Source: Candidatus Fermentibacterota bacterium
GTDB taxonomy: Bacteria > Fermentibacterota > Fermentibacteria > Fermentibacterales > Fermentibacteraceae
Assembly: GCA_012523605.1 (NCBI GenBank)
Contig: JAAYTY010000145.1
Span: 1-26,168 of the forward strand
Direction of reading: 5' to 3'
DNA: 26,168 nt
Shown here: positions 1 through 7,521 of the stretch, piece by piece
Numbering within the stretch: position 1 is the stretch's first letter
Layout of the letters: each line of letters begins with the position of its first letter
Position numbers and translations under genes: made by a program
Notes under the pieces: model-generated
Told to the model about the DNA's origin: nothing
What the model saw: only the letters and a program-made list of their open reading frames with translations
Database searches by the model: none

Positions 1-380
1 CGGAAATCAGGATGGGAGAGGCCGCAGGCCCCGTGCTGGGAGAGGTGTTCTCCCGGAACTTCGTTCCCGGAACCTCGGTAACGGTGTTCCATGACGATTC
101 CCTGTGGCTTGCCGAGCCGGAGGGCTGGGTCGAGATAGAATTCGACACGCCGTTCGAGTACAGGGCAGGCACTCACCTCCTGATCGAGGTGGTGCACGAT
201 ACCGCGCAGCCGGGTTTCTTCACCTGGCACTGGGAAACGGGTGAGCCCCGCGGTCTTCTCGGCTACGGGCCCGACGCCGAGAAGGGATACCTCTGCACGG
301 ACATACCTCACCTGCTGCTGGAATGCTCGCAGGCCGGTCTGGAAGCCTGCACTTTCGGCCGCATCAAGGCCTCGTTCTGA
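1..380 (+). CDS. 3' end of an exported beta-sandwich protein (partial)
   Basis: The reading frame is open from base 3, so the gene starts upstream of the window and only about 125 C-terminal residues are seen. The ATG at 12 has only a weak ribosome site and no signal peptide follows it, so I take it as internal. The visible part reads as a beta-sandwich: a stretch SVTVFHDDSLW, then GWVEIEFDTPFEYRAG and HLLIEVVHD, ending in FGRIKASF. The pattern of a tryptophan-containing strand, 'pFeY' and 'LliEV' is typical of C-terminal or repeated domains in large secreted proteins of FCB-like bacteria. This suggests an extracellular or surface protein, but the function is set by the missing N-terminal part. 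The family assignment is by pattern only. Confidence 0.6.
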   Translation, partial: EIRMGEAAGPVLGEVFSRNFVPGTSVTVFHDDSLWLAEPEGWVEIEFDTPFEYRAGTHLLIEVVHDTAQPGFFTWHWETGEPRGLLGYGPDAEKGYLCTDIPHLLLECSQAGLEACTFGRIKASF

Positions 381-394
381 CAGGAGACGGCCCA

Positions 395-423
395 TTGCCG
401 GTCCGTCACGGGCTTCTTAGAAT
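395..423 (+). promoter_or_regulatory. sigma70-type promoter for the beta-propeller gene
   Basis: TTGCCG (395-400) and TAGAAT (418-423) are separated by exactly 17 bp. They lie about 50 bp upstream of the ATG at 472, in the gap after the preceding stop codon. Spacing and position fit a housekeeping promoter. The match is by eye only. Confidence 0.5.
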
Positions 424-471
424 CTCCGAGGGTTCGGTTTCCGGAGAAAACAATGGAAAGGAGTGCTCTCG

Positions 472-1215
472 ATGAGAACGCATCTCGCATTGCTTGCTGT
501 TCTGGCCGTCTGCTCGCTGCCGGTTTCGGCCGCATGGCTTTATGCCATCCAGGGGGACGTCCTCTACAAGGCCGATCCCGTCACAGGCAACTGGCAGAGC
601 ATTTCTGATACCTGGTCCGGCACGGAACTCATGACCTCCTGCGGGTCGAATCTCTTCGCCATACAGGGCGACTACCTGTACAAGATCAATCCCGCCACGG
701 GCGAGTGGACCCAGCTCTCAGACACCTGGGAGGGAACCTCCGCGCTCACGGCGGGAGGGGGCAGTCTCTACGCCTATCAGAACGGCTCCATCTTCAGGAT
801 CCATCCGGCCGATGGGAGCTGGGAGCCCATCCCCGGCGAGTACGATGGAACCCAGTTCCTCGCCTGGGCCGGAAACGCGCTCATGCTTATCCAGAACGAC
901 GTTCTCTACAGAACCGATCCCGTCACCGGCAACATCTCCAGACTGCCCTCGTCCTATTCCGGGACAACCGCGATGGCGGGCGGCGGTGACGACCTGTACG
1001 TAATCCAGGGAGACGTCCTGTACTGGGTCGATCCCTACTCCGGCGACTACGCAAGCCTCGGAGGCGGTTACGACGGCGCGACCGAGCTGGCAGTGGCGGG
1101 CGGCTATGTGTACTGCATCTGGCAGGGCTCCCTCTGGAAGACCGACCCCGACGACGGCTCCTACGAGTCGCTCGGCTCGTCCTGGGACGGGACCACGGCA
1201 TTCTGCGCTCTCTAG
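472..1215 (+). CDS. exported six-repeat beta-propeller protein
   Basis: A 247-residue protein. I start it at the ATG at 472 because GGAAAGGAG (454-462) lies about 9 bp upstream, and because residues 1-20 form a clean signal peptide (MRTHLALLAVLAVCSLPVSA). The in-frame GTG at 463 would overlap that ribosome site. The mature part consists of six tandem repeats of about 38-39 residues built on YxIQGDVLYKxDPVTGxW followed by a WxGTT-like turn and a glycine-rich linker. Six such repeats account for the whole mature chain, which suggests a small six-bladed propeller, similar in style to tectonin-like or kelch-like lectin propellers. I see no catalytic motif, so binding of a ligand or surface is the likely role. 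It is flanked by its own promoter and a strong terminator, so it is probably monocistronic. Confidence 0.75.
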   Translation: MRTHLALLAVLAVCSLPVSAAWLYAIQGDVLYKADPVTGNWQSISDTWSGTELMTSCGSNLFAIQGDYLYKINPATGEWTQLSDTWEGTSALTAGGGSLYAYQNGSIFRIHPADGSWEPIPGEYDGTQFLAWAGNALMLIQNDVLYRTDPVTGNISRLPSSYSGTTAMAGGGDDLYVIQGDVLYWVDPYSGDYASLGGGYDGATELAVAGGYVYCIWQGSLWKTDPDDGSYESLGSSWDGTTAFCAL

Positions 1216-1235
1216 ACCCGCCGGTTTCGATGCAT

Positions 1236-1260
1236 GAGAGCCCCCCCGGCGGGGGCTCTC
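1236..1260 (+). terminator. intrinsic terminator after the propeller gene
   Basis: GAGAGCCCCC (1236-1245) pairs perfectly with GGGGGCTCTC (1251-1260) around a 5-base loop. It lies 20 bp after the stop codon. The following TCTATTT is a weak T-tract, so termination is likely but may be imperfect. Confidence 0.75.
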
Positions 1261-1338
1261 TCTATTTCCGCCGAATTGTGCATCTTCATTCGAGGCGGAT
1301 GACGAAGCTTCACCGCCCTGCATGAGGGGGTGCACGAA

Positions 1339-1413
1339 ATGGGAAGAGTGGTAATAGCCTCGATCGTCATCCTGATCATCATCTACCTGTTCCTCAGGTT
1401 CGTGTCGTGCTAG
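1339..1413 (+). CDS. 24-residue single-pass membrane peptide
   Basis: This very short gene reads MGRVVIASIVILIIIYLFLR followed by FVSC and TAG. GAGGGGG (1324-1330) lies 8 bp before the ATG, an excellent ribosome site for such a small frame. Nearly the whole peptide is one hydrophobic helix with a positive residue at each end and a terminal cysteine. The stop codon overlaps the GTG start of the DUF4230 gene in the sequence GTGCTAG (1407-1413), so translation of the two is probably coupled. It could be a real membrane microprotein or a leader peptide that controls the downstream gene. I recognise no family. Confidence 0.6.
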   Translation: MGRVVIASIVILIIIYLFLRFVSC

Positions 1414-2033
1414 CCGGCCCCGGAAAGATCGTCTCGGCTGTGCGCACCGCCGGGATTGCGATGCTGGCCTTCGCGGCCGGTGCCATGGTCTTCGCGGTGA
1501 TCGGCAGGGCGGGGAACCTGGGCGGCCTGCTCGGCGGAACGCGGACCGAGCGCTCCGTGATCGAAATCCTGCGTACCGACGAGATGATGTTCCTGGTCAC
1601 CACCAGGATTACGACACTCGCATGCGTGGAGATACACGAGAATAGCCTCGTCCTCGGCGAGCGCTCCGGGCTGCTCCTGGCAACGGTGCGGATCTACTAC
1701 GGGATCGACCTCGAGAGGCTGGACGAGAACTCCATATCCGGAACGGAAGAAGGTCTCGTCATCCGTCTGCCGGATCCCGGCATGCTCGACCTCAGCGTGG
1801 ATCTCTCGACGATGAGGTTCTTCGACAAGCGCTCCGGGCTCCAGGTGTTGAGCGATTTGGTGACAGGGCGCGACCAGGAGCTCGAACTCATGGCGATGCT
1901 CGACTCCACGGCGTGCCGATGGGCTTCGGAACAGGGGCTCCTGCCGTCACGCGACGATATTCTGCTCAGGCTCAACGATATGGCTCCGATGCTGGCAGGA
2001 TATGCCGGTGTGGATTCCCTGAGGTTCGAATAG
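1407..2033 (+). CDS. DUF4230-family membrane-anchored protein
   Basis: A 208-residue protein with a GTG start at 1407 that overlaps the stop of the small membrane ORF. Residues 8-35 contain one transmembrane segment (AGIAMLAFAAGAMVFAVIG) and a glycine-rich linker. The rest matches the DUF4230 pattern as I know it: a beta-strand region with LVTTRITTLACVEI, then a strand ending in TVRIYYGIDLERL, the conserved LVIRLPDPGMLDLSVD, and a C-terminal helical region. Family members are membrane-anchored and of unknown biochemical role. The domain most likely faces the periplasm or outside. No promoter was seen directly upstream other than what drives the small ORF. Family call fairly sure; function unknown. 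Confidence 0.8.
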   Translation: MLAGPGKIVSAVRTAGIAMLAFAAGAMVFAVIGRAGNLGGLLGGTRTERSVIEILRTDEMMFLVTTRITTLACVEIHENSLVLGERSGLLLATVRIYYGIDLERLDENSISGTEEGLVIRLPDPGMLDLSVDLSTMRFFDKRSGLQVLSDLVTGRDQELELMAMLDSTACRWASEQGLLPSRDDILLRLNDMAPMLAGYAGVDSLRFE

Positions 2034-2074
2034 TTTCAAGGCGATCTTGCCGATCGTCCCGCGAGGAGGGTGAA

Positions 2075-2281
2075 GTGCCCGAGTGCACCAGGCAGAAGAA
2101 CGCATCAGCCTGCAACTGCACCTACGAGCCCTGCGCGAGGAAGGGCGAGTGTTGCAGATGCATCGCATATCACCTCCGGAACCGGGAGCTTCCTGCGTGC
2201 TGCTTCGACAAGGCGTCCGAGCGGACCTTCGACAGGTCGTTCGAGCATTTCTCGAGACTGGTGGCCGAAGGCAGGCTGTGA
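2075..2281 (+). CDS. small cysteine-rich DUF6485-type protein
   Basis: A 68-residue protein. The start is the GTG at 2075, preceded by GAGGAGGG (2063-2070) at a good distance; the longer frame would run back into the DUF4230 gene. It is rich in cysteine, with NCTYEPCARKGECCRCIAYH near the N-terminus and LPACCFDKASERTFDRSFE near the middle. This C-x-C...C...CC-x-C plus 'R.ELPAC.F' pattern is that of the DUF6485 family, short proteins thought to bind metal through their cysteines. It is cytoplasmic, with no signal peptide. It may share a transcript with the DUF4230 gene, since only 41 bp separate them. Function unknown. Confidence 0.8.
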   Translation: MPECTRQKNASACNCTYEPCARKGECCRCIAYHLRNRELPACCFDKASERTFDRSFEHFSRLVAEGRL

Positions 2282-2287
2282 GAAAGC

Positions 2288-2305
2288 GCAGGGGGAAACC
2301 CCTGC
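2288..2305 (+). repeat. hairpin with GAAA tetraloop
   Basis: GCAGGGG (2288-2294) pairs perfectly with CCCCTGC (2299-2305) around GAAA, a GNRA tetraloop. It starts 6 bp after the stop of the DUF6485-type gene and is followed at once by a second small hairpin, CGACA-GGG-TGTCG (2307-2319). There is no T-tract, so it is either a factor-dependent end structure or part of a structured RNA. Confidence 0.5.
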
Positions 2306-2375
2306 CCGACAGGGTGTCGAGCCGGTCCGAGCCGGACGGGGGATGAGAAGGATGCCGCCGAGATCCGCGGCCCCG

Positions 2376-2397
2376 CTCCATCGACTCGGCGATGGAG
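2376..2397 (+). repeat. 8-bp perfect hairpin
   Basis: CTCCATCG (2376-2383) and CGATGGAG (2390-2397) are perfect inverted repeats around a 6-base loop. It lies inside the non-coding stretch before the rhamnose genes. It could be an operator or an RNA stem. Confidence 0.4.
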
Positions 2398-2624
2398 GCG
2401 CGATCCGGCTCGAGCGGGCATGACTTCGGAAGCGCGTTTCAGGGCGCTCCCGACGGAGGGCGGGATGCTCTTCGCGGCGTTTCCGCGCCAACCCGGGTTA
2501 TTCGACAGATGCAGGTTCGATATCGGGGCAGGCGGGATACCCGCGGCGGCCCCCAATCCCGGCCGCGATCCCGGGATCTGACTTTCGGGGCCGCAGGAGG
2601 CACTGGTCCGGTAACGCGCTGACA

Positions 2625-2642
2625 TGCGCCTGCGGAGGCGCA
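2625..2642 (+). repeat. 7-bp perfect hairpin, 4-base loop
   Basis: TGCGCCT (2625-2631) and AGGCGCA (2636-2642) pair perfectly around GCGG. It is the last of the strong inverted repeats in the non-coding stretch, about 220 bp before the rhamnosidase gene. Confidence 0.4.
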
Positions 2643-2865
2643 GTCCCAAGCCCTCTTCCCGGGGCGCACGCATGCGAAGCCCCCGATTCGATCTCATTAT
2701 GGGCGACTTCTTCAGGAACCGTCTCACCCGCTCCGGAAGCTCACGAAGATTCCGCCGACGCTCGGAGCCCCTCGTGAATGTCCGACGCACTGCCCAGGGC
2801 CGTACTGGCAGGCGGGCGCGGCCCTTGTCATCTTAGCGAGCAGGAGATCAGCCGGGGAGGTGGTC

Positions 2866-4740
2866 ATGGCTGACACGAAGGGAGGACAGGGCGACTTCTA
2901 TCCGGATGCGCGACCCTGGACCCGATGGTGGTGGTTCTCGGGAGAGATTCGGGAGGAGGATGTGCGGAGCCAGCTCAAGTGGCTTCGCGACAACGGATTC
3001 GGGGGAGCGGAGATCGCCTGGGTCTATCCCCAGCCCTGGGGGAGGCCCGGCCCCCGATGGCTGTCCCGCGAGTGGACTGCGATCGTGGCGAAGGCCAAGG
3101 CCGTCGCCTGCGAGTACGGGCTGGGCCTGGACTACACCTTCGGCACCCTCTGGCCCTTCGGAGGTTCGTTCGTCGAAGAGGCGGATTCGGCGATGGACTT
3201 CGACGGCCCCATCGGGAAGAGGCTGGAGAGATCCTGGGAGGAGCCCTACGCCCCTCCGGGGAGGATACTCAACCATCTCGACCGCGCGGCCCTCGAGAGG
3301 TACGCCTCCAGGATGGGTCAGGCGCTGGCGCCGGCCATGGAGGGAAGACCCTCGGGCCTGTTCTGCGACAGCTGGGAGGTTCCCTCAGAGCGCCTGTGGA
3401 CCAGAGGCTTCGGCGAAAGGTTCAGGGAGCGCTTCGGCTATCCGATAGAACCCCACATGAACGAACTCGACTCCGTCCCCGACGCCAGGTTCGACTACAG
3501 GAGGCTGCTCGCGGACATGATCGTGGAGGAGTTCTACGAGCCGTTCACGAGAATCGCGAGACGGCTCGGGGGCTTCTCGAGGGTCCAGGCGCACGGCTCG
3601 CCGACCGCCCTCCTGGCCGCCTATGCCACTGCGGACGTTCCCGAAACCGAAGCCATTCTCTTCGACCCGCCTTTCGCCACGGTCGCCGCCTCAGCCGCGG
3701 CGCTGTCCGGCGGGACGATTGTCTCCAGCGAGTCGTTCACATGCATGTACGGATGGAAGCCCTGGCCGGGCCCGGGGCGCTTCCAGGGCAGGGAACAGGC
3801 GGCGGACATAAAGCTCCTGGGCGATGCCCTGATGGCTAACGGAGTGAACCACATCGTCTGGCACGGGATGCCCTTCAACCCCAGGGGAGGGTCCGCCAGG
3901 TTCTACGCTTCGATTCACGTCGGATACGATTCCGCGTTCAGGGACGAACAGCAGGGGCTGAACGCATACTTCGAGAGCGTCTGCACCCAGATGAGGAGGG
4001 GTGTCTCCAGGTTCGATCTCGCAGTGCTCCTTCCCCTCGAGGACAACTGGATGCGCGGCGCCCTGCCGGCGGAGCTCCGAAAGCCCAGCGCGGAGCACTA
4101 CTGGGAGCTCCAGCATCTCGCGCTTCCCGACGGTCTGGAGGGGTTCAGACCGTTCTGGATCTCCGCACCTTTCCTCCGGGAGTGCTCCTTCGAGGAGGGA
4201 CTGCTCAGGTGCGGGCATGCCTCGGCAAGGGCGCTTCTGGTCGACGTCGAATGGCTCGAGGCGGGAACGCTCGCCTCCGTACTCGAACTCGCCCGCAGGG
4301 GGCTGCCCGTGTGCGTCAGGAGGAAGCCCGCACAGCCCGGCAGGATGAGGAGCGAGTCCTTCGAGAAAGACTTCGCTGCACTAGTCTCGCTTCCGAACGT
4401 CAGCAACATACTGTCGAGAATCTTTCCTGGAAGAAGCCTTATAGAAGGCAGGGACATTCCTGAGTATTGGTGCAGATCCGACAGCTCCAGAACGCTGTTC
4501 TTTTTCGCCAATCCATTGTCCAGATCTCTGAAATATCACATGAAGCTGGGGCAGTCCCATCAGAGGGACATCGTTAAGACAACGATTCATGCCAATGTGT
4601 ACGGAAGGCAGGTCGAGCTGAGGCTCGCATTCAACCGCTACGATTCCCTTCTCGTCTCCATCGACAGAGCCGGCGGAGTCGAGATAGACAACCTCGGATA
4701 CTCCCCTCCGGACCCGGTCGTAGAGGGGCATGAATCCTGA
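2866..4740 (+). CDS. GH106-like alpha-L-rhamnosidase, short intracellular form
   Basis: A 624-residue protein. I chose the ATG at 2866, 5 bp after GGGGAGG; the GTG at 2860 overlaps that site. The N-terminal motif RPWTRWWWFSGEI followed by LRDNGFGGAEIAW is the hallmark of GH106, in which a leading strand and WWW stretch open the TIM-like barrel. GH106 enzymes cleave alpha-linked L-rhamnose. Two facts are unusual: there is no signal peptide, and the length is well under the roughly 1000 residues common in the family, so the C-terminal carbohydrate-binding sandwich domains seem absent. The next two genes are rhamnulokinase and rhamnose isomerase, overlapping head to tail. This strongly supports a rhamnoside substrate taken up into the cytoplasm. 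Codon use in 4380-4620 is visibly more AT-rich than the rest. Confidence 0.75.
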   Translation: MADTKGGQGDFYPDARPWTRWWWFSGEIREEDVRSQLKWLRDNGFGGAEIAWVYPQPWGRPGPRWLSREWTAIVAKAKAVACEYGLGLDYTFGTLWPFGGSFVEEADSAMDFDGPIGKRLERSWEEPYAPPGRILNHLDRAALERYASRMGQALAPAMEGRPSGLFCDSWEVPSERLWTRGFGERFRERFGYPIEPHMNELDSVPDARFDYRRLLADMIVEEFYEPFTRIARRLGGFSRVQAHGSPTALLAAYATADVPETEAILFDPPFATVAASAAALSGGTIVSSESFTCMYGWKPWPGPGRFQGREQAADIKLLGDALMANGVNHIVWHGMPFNPRGGSARFYASIHVGYDSAFRDEQQGLNAYFESVCTQMRRGVSRFDLAVLLPLEDNWMRGALPAELRKPSAEHYWELQHLALPDGLEGFRPFWISAPFLRECSFEEGLLRCGHASARALLVDVEWLEAGTLASVLELARRGLPVCVRRKPAQPGRMRSESFEKDFAALVSLPNVSNILSRIFPGRSLIEGRDIPEYWCRSDSSRTLFFFANPLSRSLKYHMKLGQSHQRDIVKTTIHANVYGRQVELRLAFNRYDSLLVSIDRAGGVEIDNLGYSPPDPVVEGHES

Positions 4741-6259
4741 CACCGGCCCTGGCCGCCGGGTGACACGTCTCGCGATAGACCTCGGCGCCGAGAGCGGAAG
4801 GCTGGTCGAAGGCCGCCTGGACGCCTGCGGCCGTCTGTCGCTGGAGGAGACGTTCAGGTTTCCCAACGGCCCGTCGATGATCGGAGGAAGGCTCCGGTGG
4901 GATGCGGAAGCCCTCTGGAAACGCCTGCTTGAGGGTCTCTGCAGGACCTCCGAGTCGGGAAACAGCCCGGCGAGCCTGTCGGTGGACGGATGGGGCGTTG
5001 ACTTCGTTCTGCTCGACGAGAAGGGGACGCTGTGCGAGCAGCCCCTCTCCTACAGGGACGGCAGGCTTCCCTGCGCGATGGAAGCCTTCCTGCGCAGGAT
5101 GGGCCGTGACACGCTTCACCGCCTGACAGGCATCCAGGTCATGCCCATCAATACACTCTTCCAACTCTTCGAGATGACGGAGTCGGGATCTCCCGCCCTG
5201 GCGCGGGCATCCCGCCTCCTGTTCATTCCCGACTACTTCGCGTACCTTCTCACGGGATGCCGGAGGACCGAGGCGACGGTTGCATCCACATCGGGCATGG
5301 CAGATCCCGCGACGGGTTCGTGGTCGGTCGAGGTTGTCGAGGCGGCCGGAATAGACGGGGGCATCCTGGGACGCATAGAGGCCCCATGCGCACTTCTCGG
5401 AGGGCTTTCACCGGCTGTCGAATCCATCGCAGGTCTCTGCGGAACCCTGGTGTATTCCGGTGCTTCGCACGACACGGCATGCGCCGTGGCGGCACTGCCC
5501 GCCTCCGGGGACGATTTCGCCTACATAAGCTCCGGCACCTGGTCGCTCGTCGGAGTCGAGGCGCGCTCGCCGGCTCTCTCCTCGGGCGCCGCCGAGGCGA
5601 ACATCACGAGCGAGGCCGGCATCTGCGGAACATGGCGGGTTCTCCGCAATCTCAGCGGGCTCTGGCTGTTTCAGCAGCTCAGGAGATCGCTCCCTCACGG
5701 GGAAGCGCCGGGATACGGGGAACTCGCCGCCATGGCGGAGGATGCCGAGCCCTTCGCGGCGCTGATCGATCCCGAGTCGCCGGAATTCCTGGCTCCGGGC
5801 AGGTTCCTCGAAGCAGTCGAAGCCTTCCTCGGAAGAACCGGGCAGTCTATGCCCGCGACCACGGGCGGGATCGCGAGATGCCTTCTCGAAAGTCTGGCGC
5901 TCTCCTCCAGGCGCGGCCTCGAATCGGTTCTGTCCGTCACGGGGAGGAAGCCCGGCGTCCTCCACATCGCAGGCGGGGGATCGCGCAACGCTCCGCTCTG
6001 CAGGATGACGGCCTCTGCTATAGGAATCCCGGTTCTCGCAGGGCCGTCGGAGGCTACCGCCGCGGGAAACATCCTCTGCCAGATGCTCGCGGAAGGCGAA
6101 CTCTCGGGGCTCGGAGAGATCAGGGAGGTTTCCCGCAGGTCATTCCCTGTCTCGGAGCACCTGCCCGACGGCAGGGACGAATGGGACCGGGCCTACGAGA
6201 GATTCCTCCGCATCTCGGAGTCGGACTCGCAACGGAGGCAGGAAGGGGGGAGCCGATGA
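4730..6259 (+). CDS. rhaB: rhamnulokinase (FGGY-family sugar kinase)
   Basis: It phosphorylates L-rhamnulose at O1 with ATP in L-rhamnose breakdown. Family marks in order are: AIDLGAESGR (first phosphate loop, near residue 15), FPNGPSMIGGRLRWD, VDGWGVDFVLLD, YRDGR, YISSGTWSLVG, and GGGSRNAPLCRMTASAIG near the C-terminus. The WGVDF, YRD.R and SSGTWSL motifs separate rhamnulokinase from other FGGY kinases. Length (509) is close to the family's usual size of about 490. The ATG at 4730 overlaps the previous gene by 11 bp, and its GAGGGG is only 1 bp away. The GTG at 4760 would place the start five residues before the phosphate loop, as in many homologues, so the exact start is uncertain. It overlaps rhaA by 4 bp (ATGA). 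Confidence 0.9.
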   Translation: MNPDTGPGRRVTRLAIDLGAESGRLVEGRLDACGRLSLEETFRFPNGPSMIGGRLRWDAEALWKRLLEGLCRTSESGNSPASLSVDGWGVDFVLLDEKGTLCEQPLSYRDGRLPCAMEAFLRRMGRDTLHRLTGIQVMPINTLFQLFEMTESGSPALARASRLLFIPDYFAYLLTGCRRTEATVASTSGMADPATGSWSVEVVEAAGIDGGILGRIEAPCALLGGLSPAVESIAGLCGTLVYSGASHDTACAVAALPASGDDFAYISSGTWSLVGVEARSPALSSGAAEANITSEAGICGTWRVLRNLSGLWLFQQLRRSLPHGEAPGYGELAAMAEDAEPFAALIDPESPEFLAPGRFLEAVEAFLGRTGQSMPATTGGIARCLLESLALSSRRGLESVLSVTGRKPGVLHIAGGGSRNAPLCRMTASAIGIPVLAGPSEATAAGNILCQMLAEGELSGLGEIREVSRRSFPVSEHLPDGRDEWDRAYERFLRISESDSQRRQEGGSR

Positions 6260-7509
6260 CGGGCTGTGCCGGGGGCGCCTATGAAGTCGCGAGGGAGCGC
6301 TACGCCGAGATCGGGGTCTCTTCCGACGACGCGATAAAGGTTCTCTCGAACATGCGGATCACGCTTCCATGCTGGCAGCTCGATGACGTGACCGGCTTCG
6401 AGGGATTCGCCGGGCAGGGTCCGGGCGGCGGGCTCGCGGTCACCGGACGAAGGCCCGGGCGCGCTCGCTGCTTCGAGGAGATGACCGCCGACCTGGAGGC
6501 GGCTCTTTCGCTCATCCCCGGGAGGCACCGGGTGGGATTGCATGCGATGTACGGCAGCCACGCCCGCCGCGGCGCGGACCGGAATGAGATGGAGCCCGGG
6601 GATTTCGAGGATTGGATGGCATGGTCCCGCGACAGGGGCGTCCCTCTGGATTTCAATCCCACGCTCTTCGCCCATCCGATGGCCCTCGCGGGTCTGACTC
6701 TCTCCAGTCCGGACGCAAGCGTTCGGGGCTTCTGGATCGAGCACGCGAAGCTGTGCAGGATGGTCGCCGGAGCGCTGGCGAGGAACCAGGGCTCACCATG
6801 CACGAACAACCTGTGGATGCCCGACGGTTCGCGGGAACCTCCCGCCTCGCCTTCGGCATCGAGGTCACTGCTCATGGAATCACTGGACGAAGTGTTCTCG
6901 GAAAGGCTCGAGGGTGTGCTCGACTCGCTCGAGTCTAAGCTCTTCGGCATAGGCCTGGAGAGCTTCACGGCGTGCTCGCATGAACTCTGCATCGCATACT
7001 GCGTCGAAAGGGGGGTCATGCCCTGCCTGGACATGGGGCATTTCCACCCCACCGAGTCCGTTGCGGATAAGGTAAGCGCTCTGTTGCCATTCGTTCCGGG
7101 CATTCTCGTCCACGTCAGCAGAGGCGTGCGATGGGACAGCGACCATGTCCCCACCGCCGACGACGCGCTCCGCTCTCTCGCCCGCGAAGCGGTTCGACCC
7201 GGTGCGATCGGAAGGGTGCATCTCGCGCTCGACTTCTTCGACGCATCGTGGAACAGGGTCGGTGCGATGGCCTCCGGCGCCAGGTCGCTGCAGAGGGCTC
7301 TGCTCTCGGCTCTGCTGGAGCCGCGAGCCCTTCTGGAAACGCTGGAAGGATCGCACTTCGAGGCTTCCGCTGCAGCCGAACACGCAGGGGAGCTGCCGCA
7401 CGGCGCTGTCTGGGAGCGGTTCCTTGAAACCGAAGGCGCACCCGGCTGGCCCGAATGGTCCGAGGCCGCCGCGCTCTACGAGAAAAGGGCGGCGGCGGAG
7501 AGGGGCTGA
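6256..7509 (+). CDS. rhaA: L-rhamnose isomerase
   Basis: It converts L-rhamnose to L-rhamnulose, the step before RhaB. The 417-residue length is normal. Diagnostic motifs are WQLDDVTGFEG near residue 40, CLDMGHFHPTE around residue 257, LVHVSRGVRWDSDHV soon after, and LALDFFDASWNR. These contain the Asp, His and Asp-x-Asp residues that bind the two metal ions in known RhaA enzymes, and all are present. The ATG at 6256 sits in ATGA with the rhaB stop and follows GGAAGGGGGG, so translation is coupled. A longer in-frame extension back to 5257 exists but lies inside rhaB and is not a gene. No RhaD-type aldolase follows. Confidence 0.93.
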   Translation: MTGCAGGAYEVARERYAEIGVSSDDAIKVLSNMRITLPCWQLDDVTGFEGFAGQGPGGGLAVTGRRPGRARCFEEMTADLEAALSLIPGRHRVGLHAMYGSHARRGADRNEMEPGDFEDWMAWSRDRGVPLDFNPTLFAHPMALAGLTLSSPDASVRGFWIEHAKLCRMVAGALARNQGSPCTNNLWMPDGSREPPASPSASRSLLMESLDEVFSERLEGVLDSLESKLFGIGLESFTACSHELCIAYCVERGVMPCLDMGHFHPTESVADKVSALLPFVPGILVHVSRGVRWDSDHVPTADDALRSLAREAVRPGAIGRVHLALDFFDASWNRVGAMASGARSLQRALLSALLEPRALLETLEGSHFEASAAAEHAGELPHGAVWERFLETEGAPGWPEWSEAAALYEKRAAAERG

Positions 7510-7521
7510 AGCGAAGCGGGC

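Larger units (their letters stand above)
2282..2865 (+). other. 584-bp hairpin-rich stretch without a convincing gene
   Basis: No frame here has both a ribosome site and protein-like content. The open frames seen are arginine/serine/proline-rich, typical of out-of-frame GC-rich DNA. The stretch carries many perfect short inverted repeats: 2288-2305, 2307-2319, 2376-2397, 2475-2489, 2532-2544 and 2625-2642, plus the palindromes AACCCGGGTT (2490-2499) and GATCCCGGGATC (2567-2578). It ends just before the ribosome site (GGGGAGG, 2854-2860) of the rhamnosidase gene. It could be a structured RNA, a long regulatory leader or a decayed gene. I did not find the conserved cores of RNase P RNA, tmRNA or SRP RNA. 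Confidence 0.45.

Noticed and set aside
1261..1338. Promoter before the small membrane ORF
   Set aside because: TTGTGC is present, but no acceptable -10 lies 16-18 bp downstream.
2514..2530. GGTTCGA resembling a tRNA or tmRNA T-loop
   Set aside because: The flanking bases do not form the 5-bp T stem, and no acceptor stem or CCA end follows.
2170..2790. 206-codon minus-strand frame in the non-coding stretch
   Set aside because: It runs antisense into the DUF6485-type gene, is Arg/Pro/Ser-rich and lacks a ribosome site.
5257..6255. Long N-terminal extension in frame with rhaA (frame open from 5257)
   Set aside because: It lies inside rhaB, reads as Arg/Gly-rich nonsense, and the ATG at 6256 has a strong ribosome site and a normal RhaA length.
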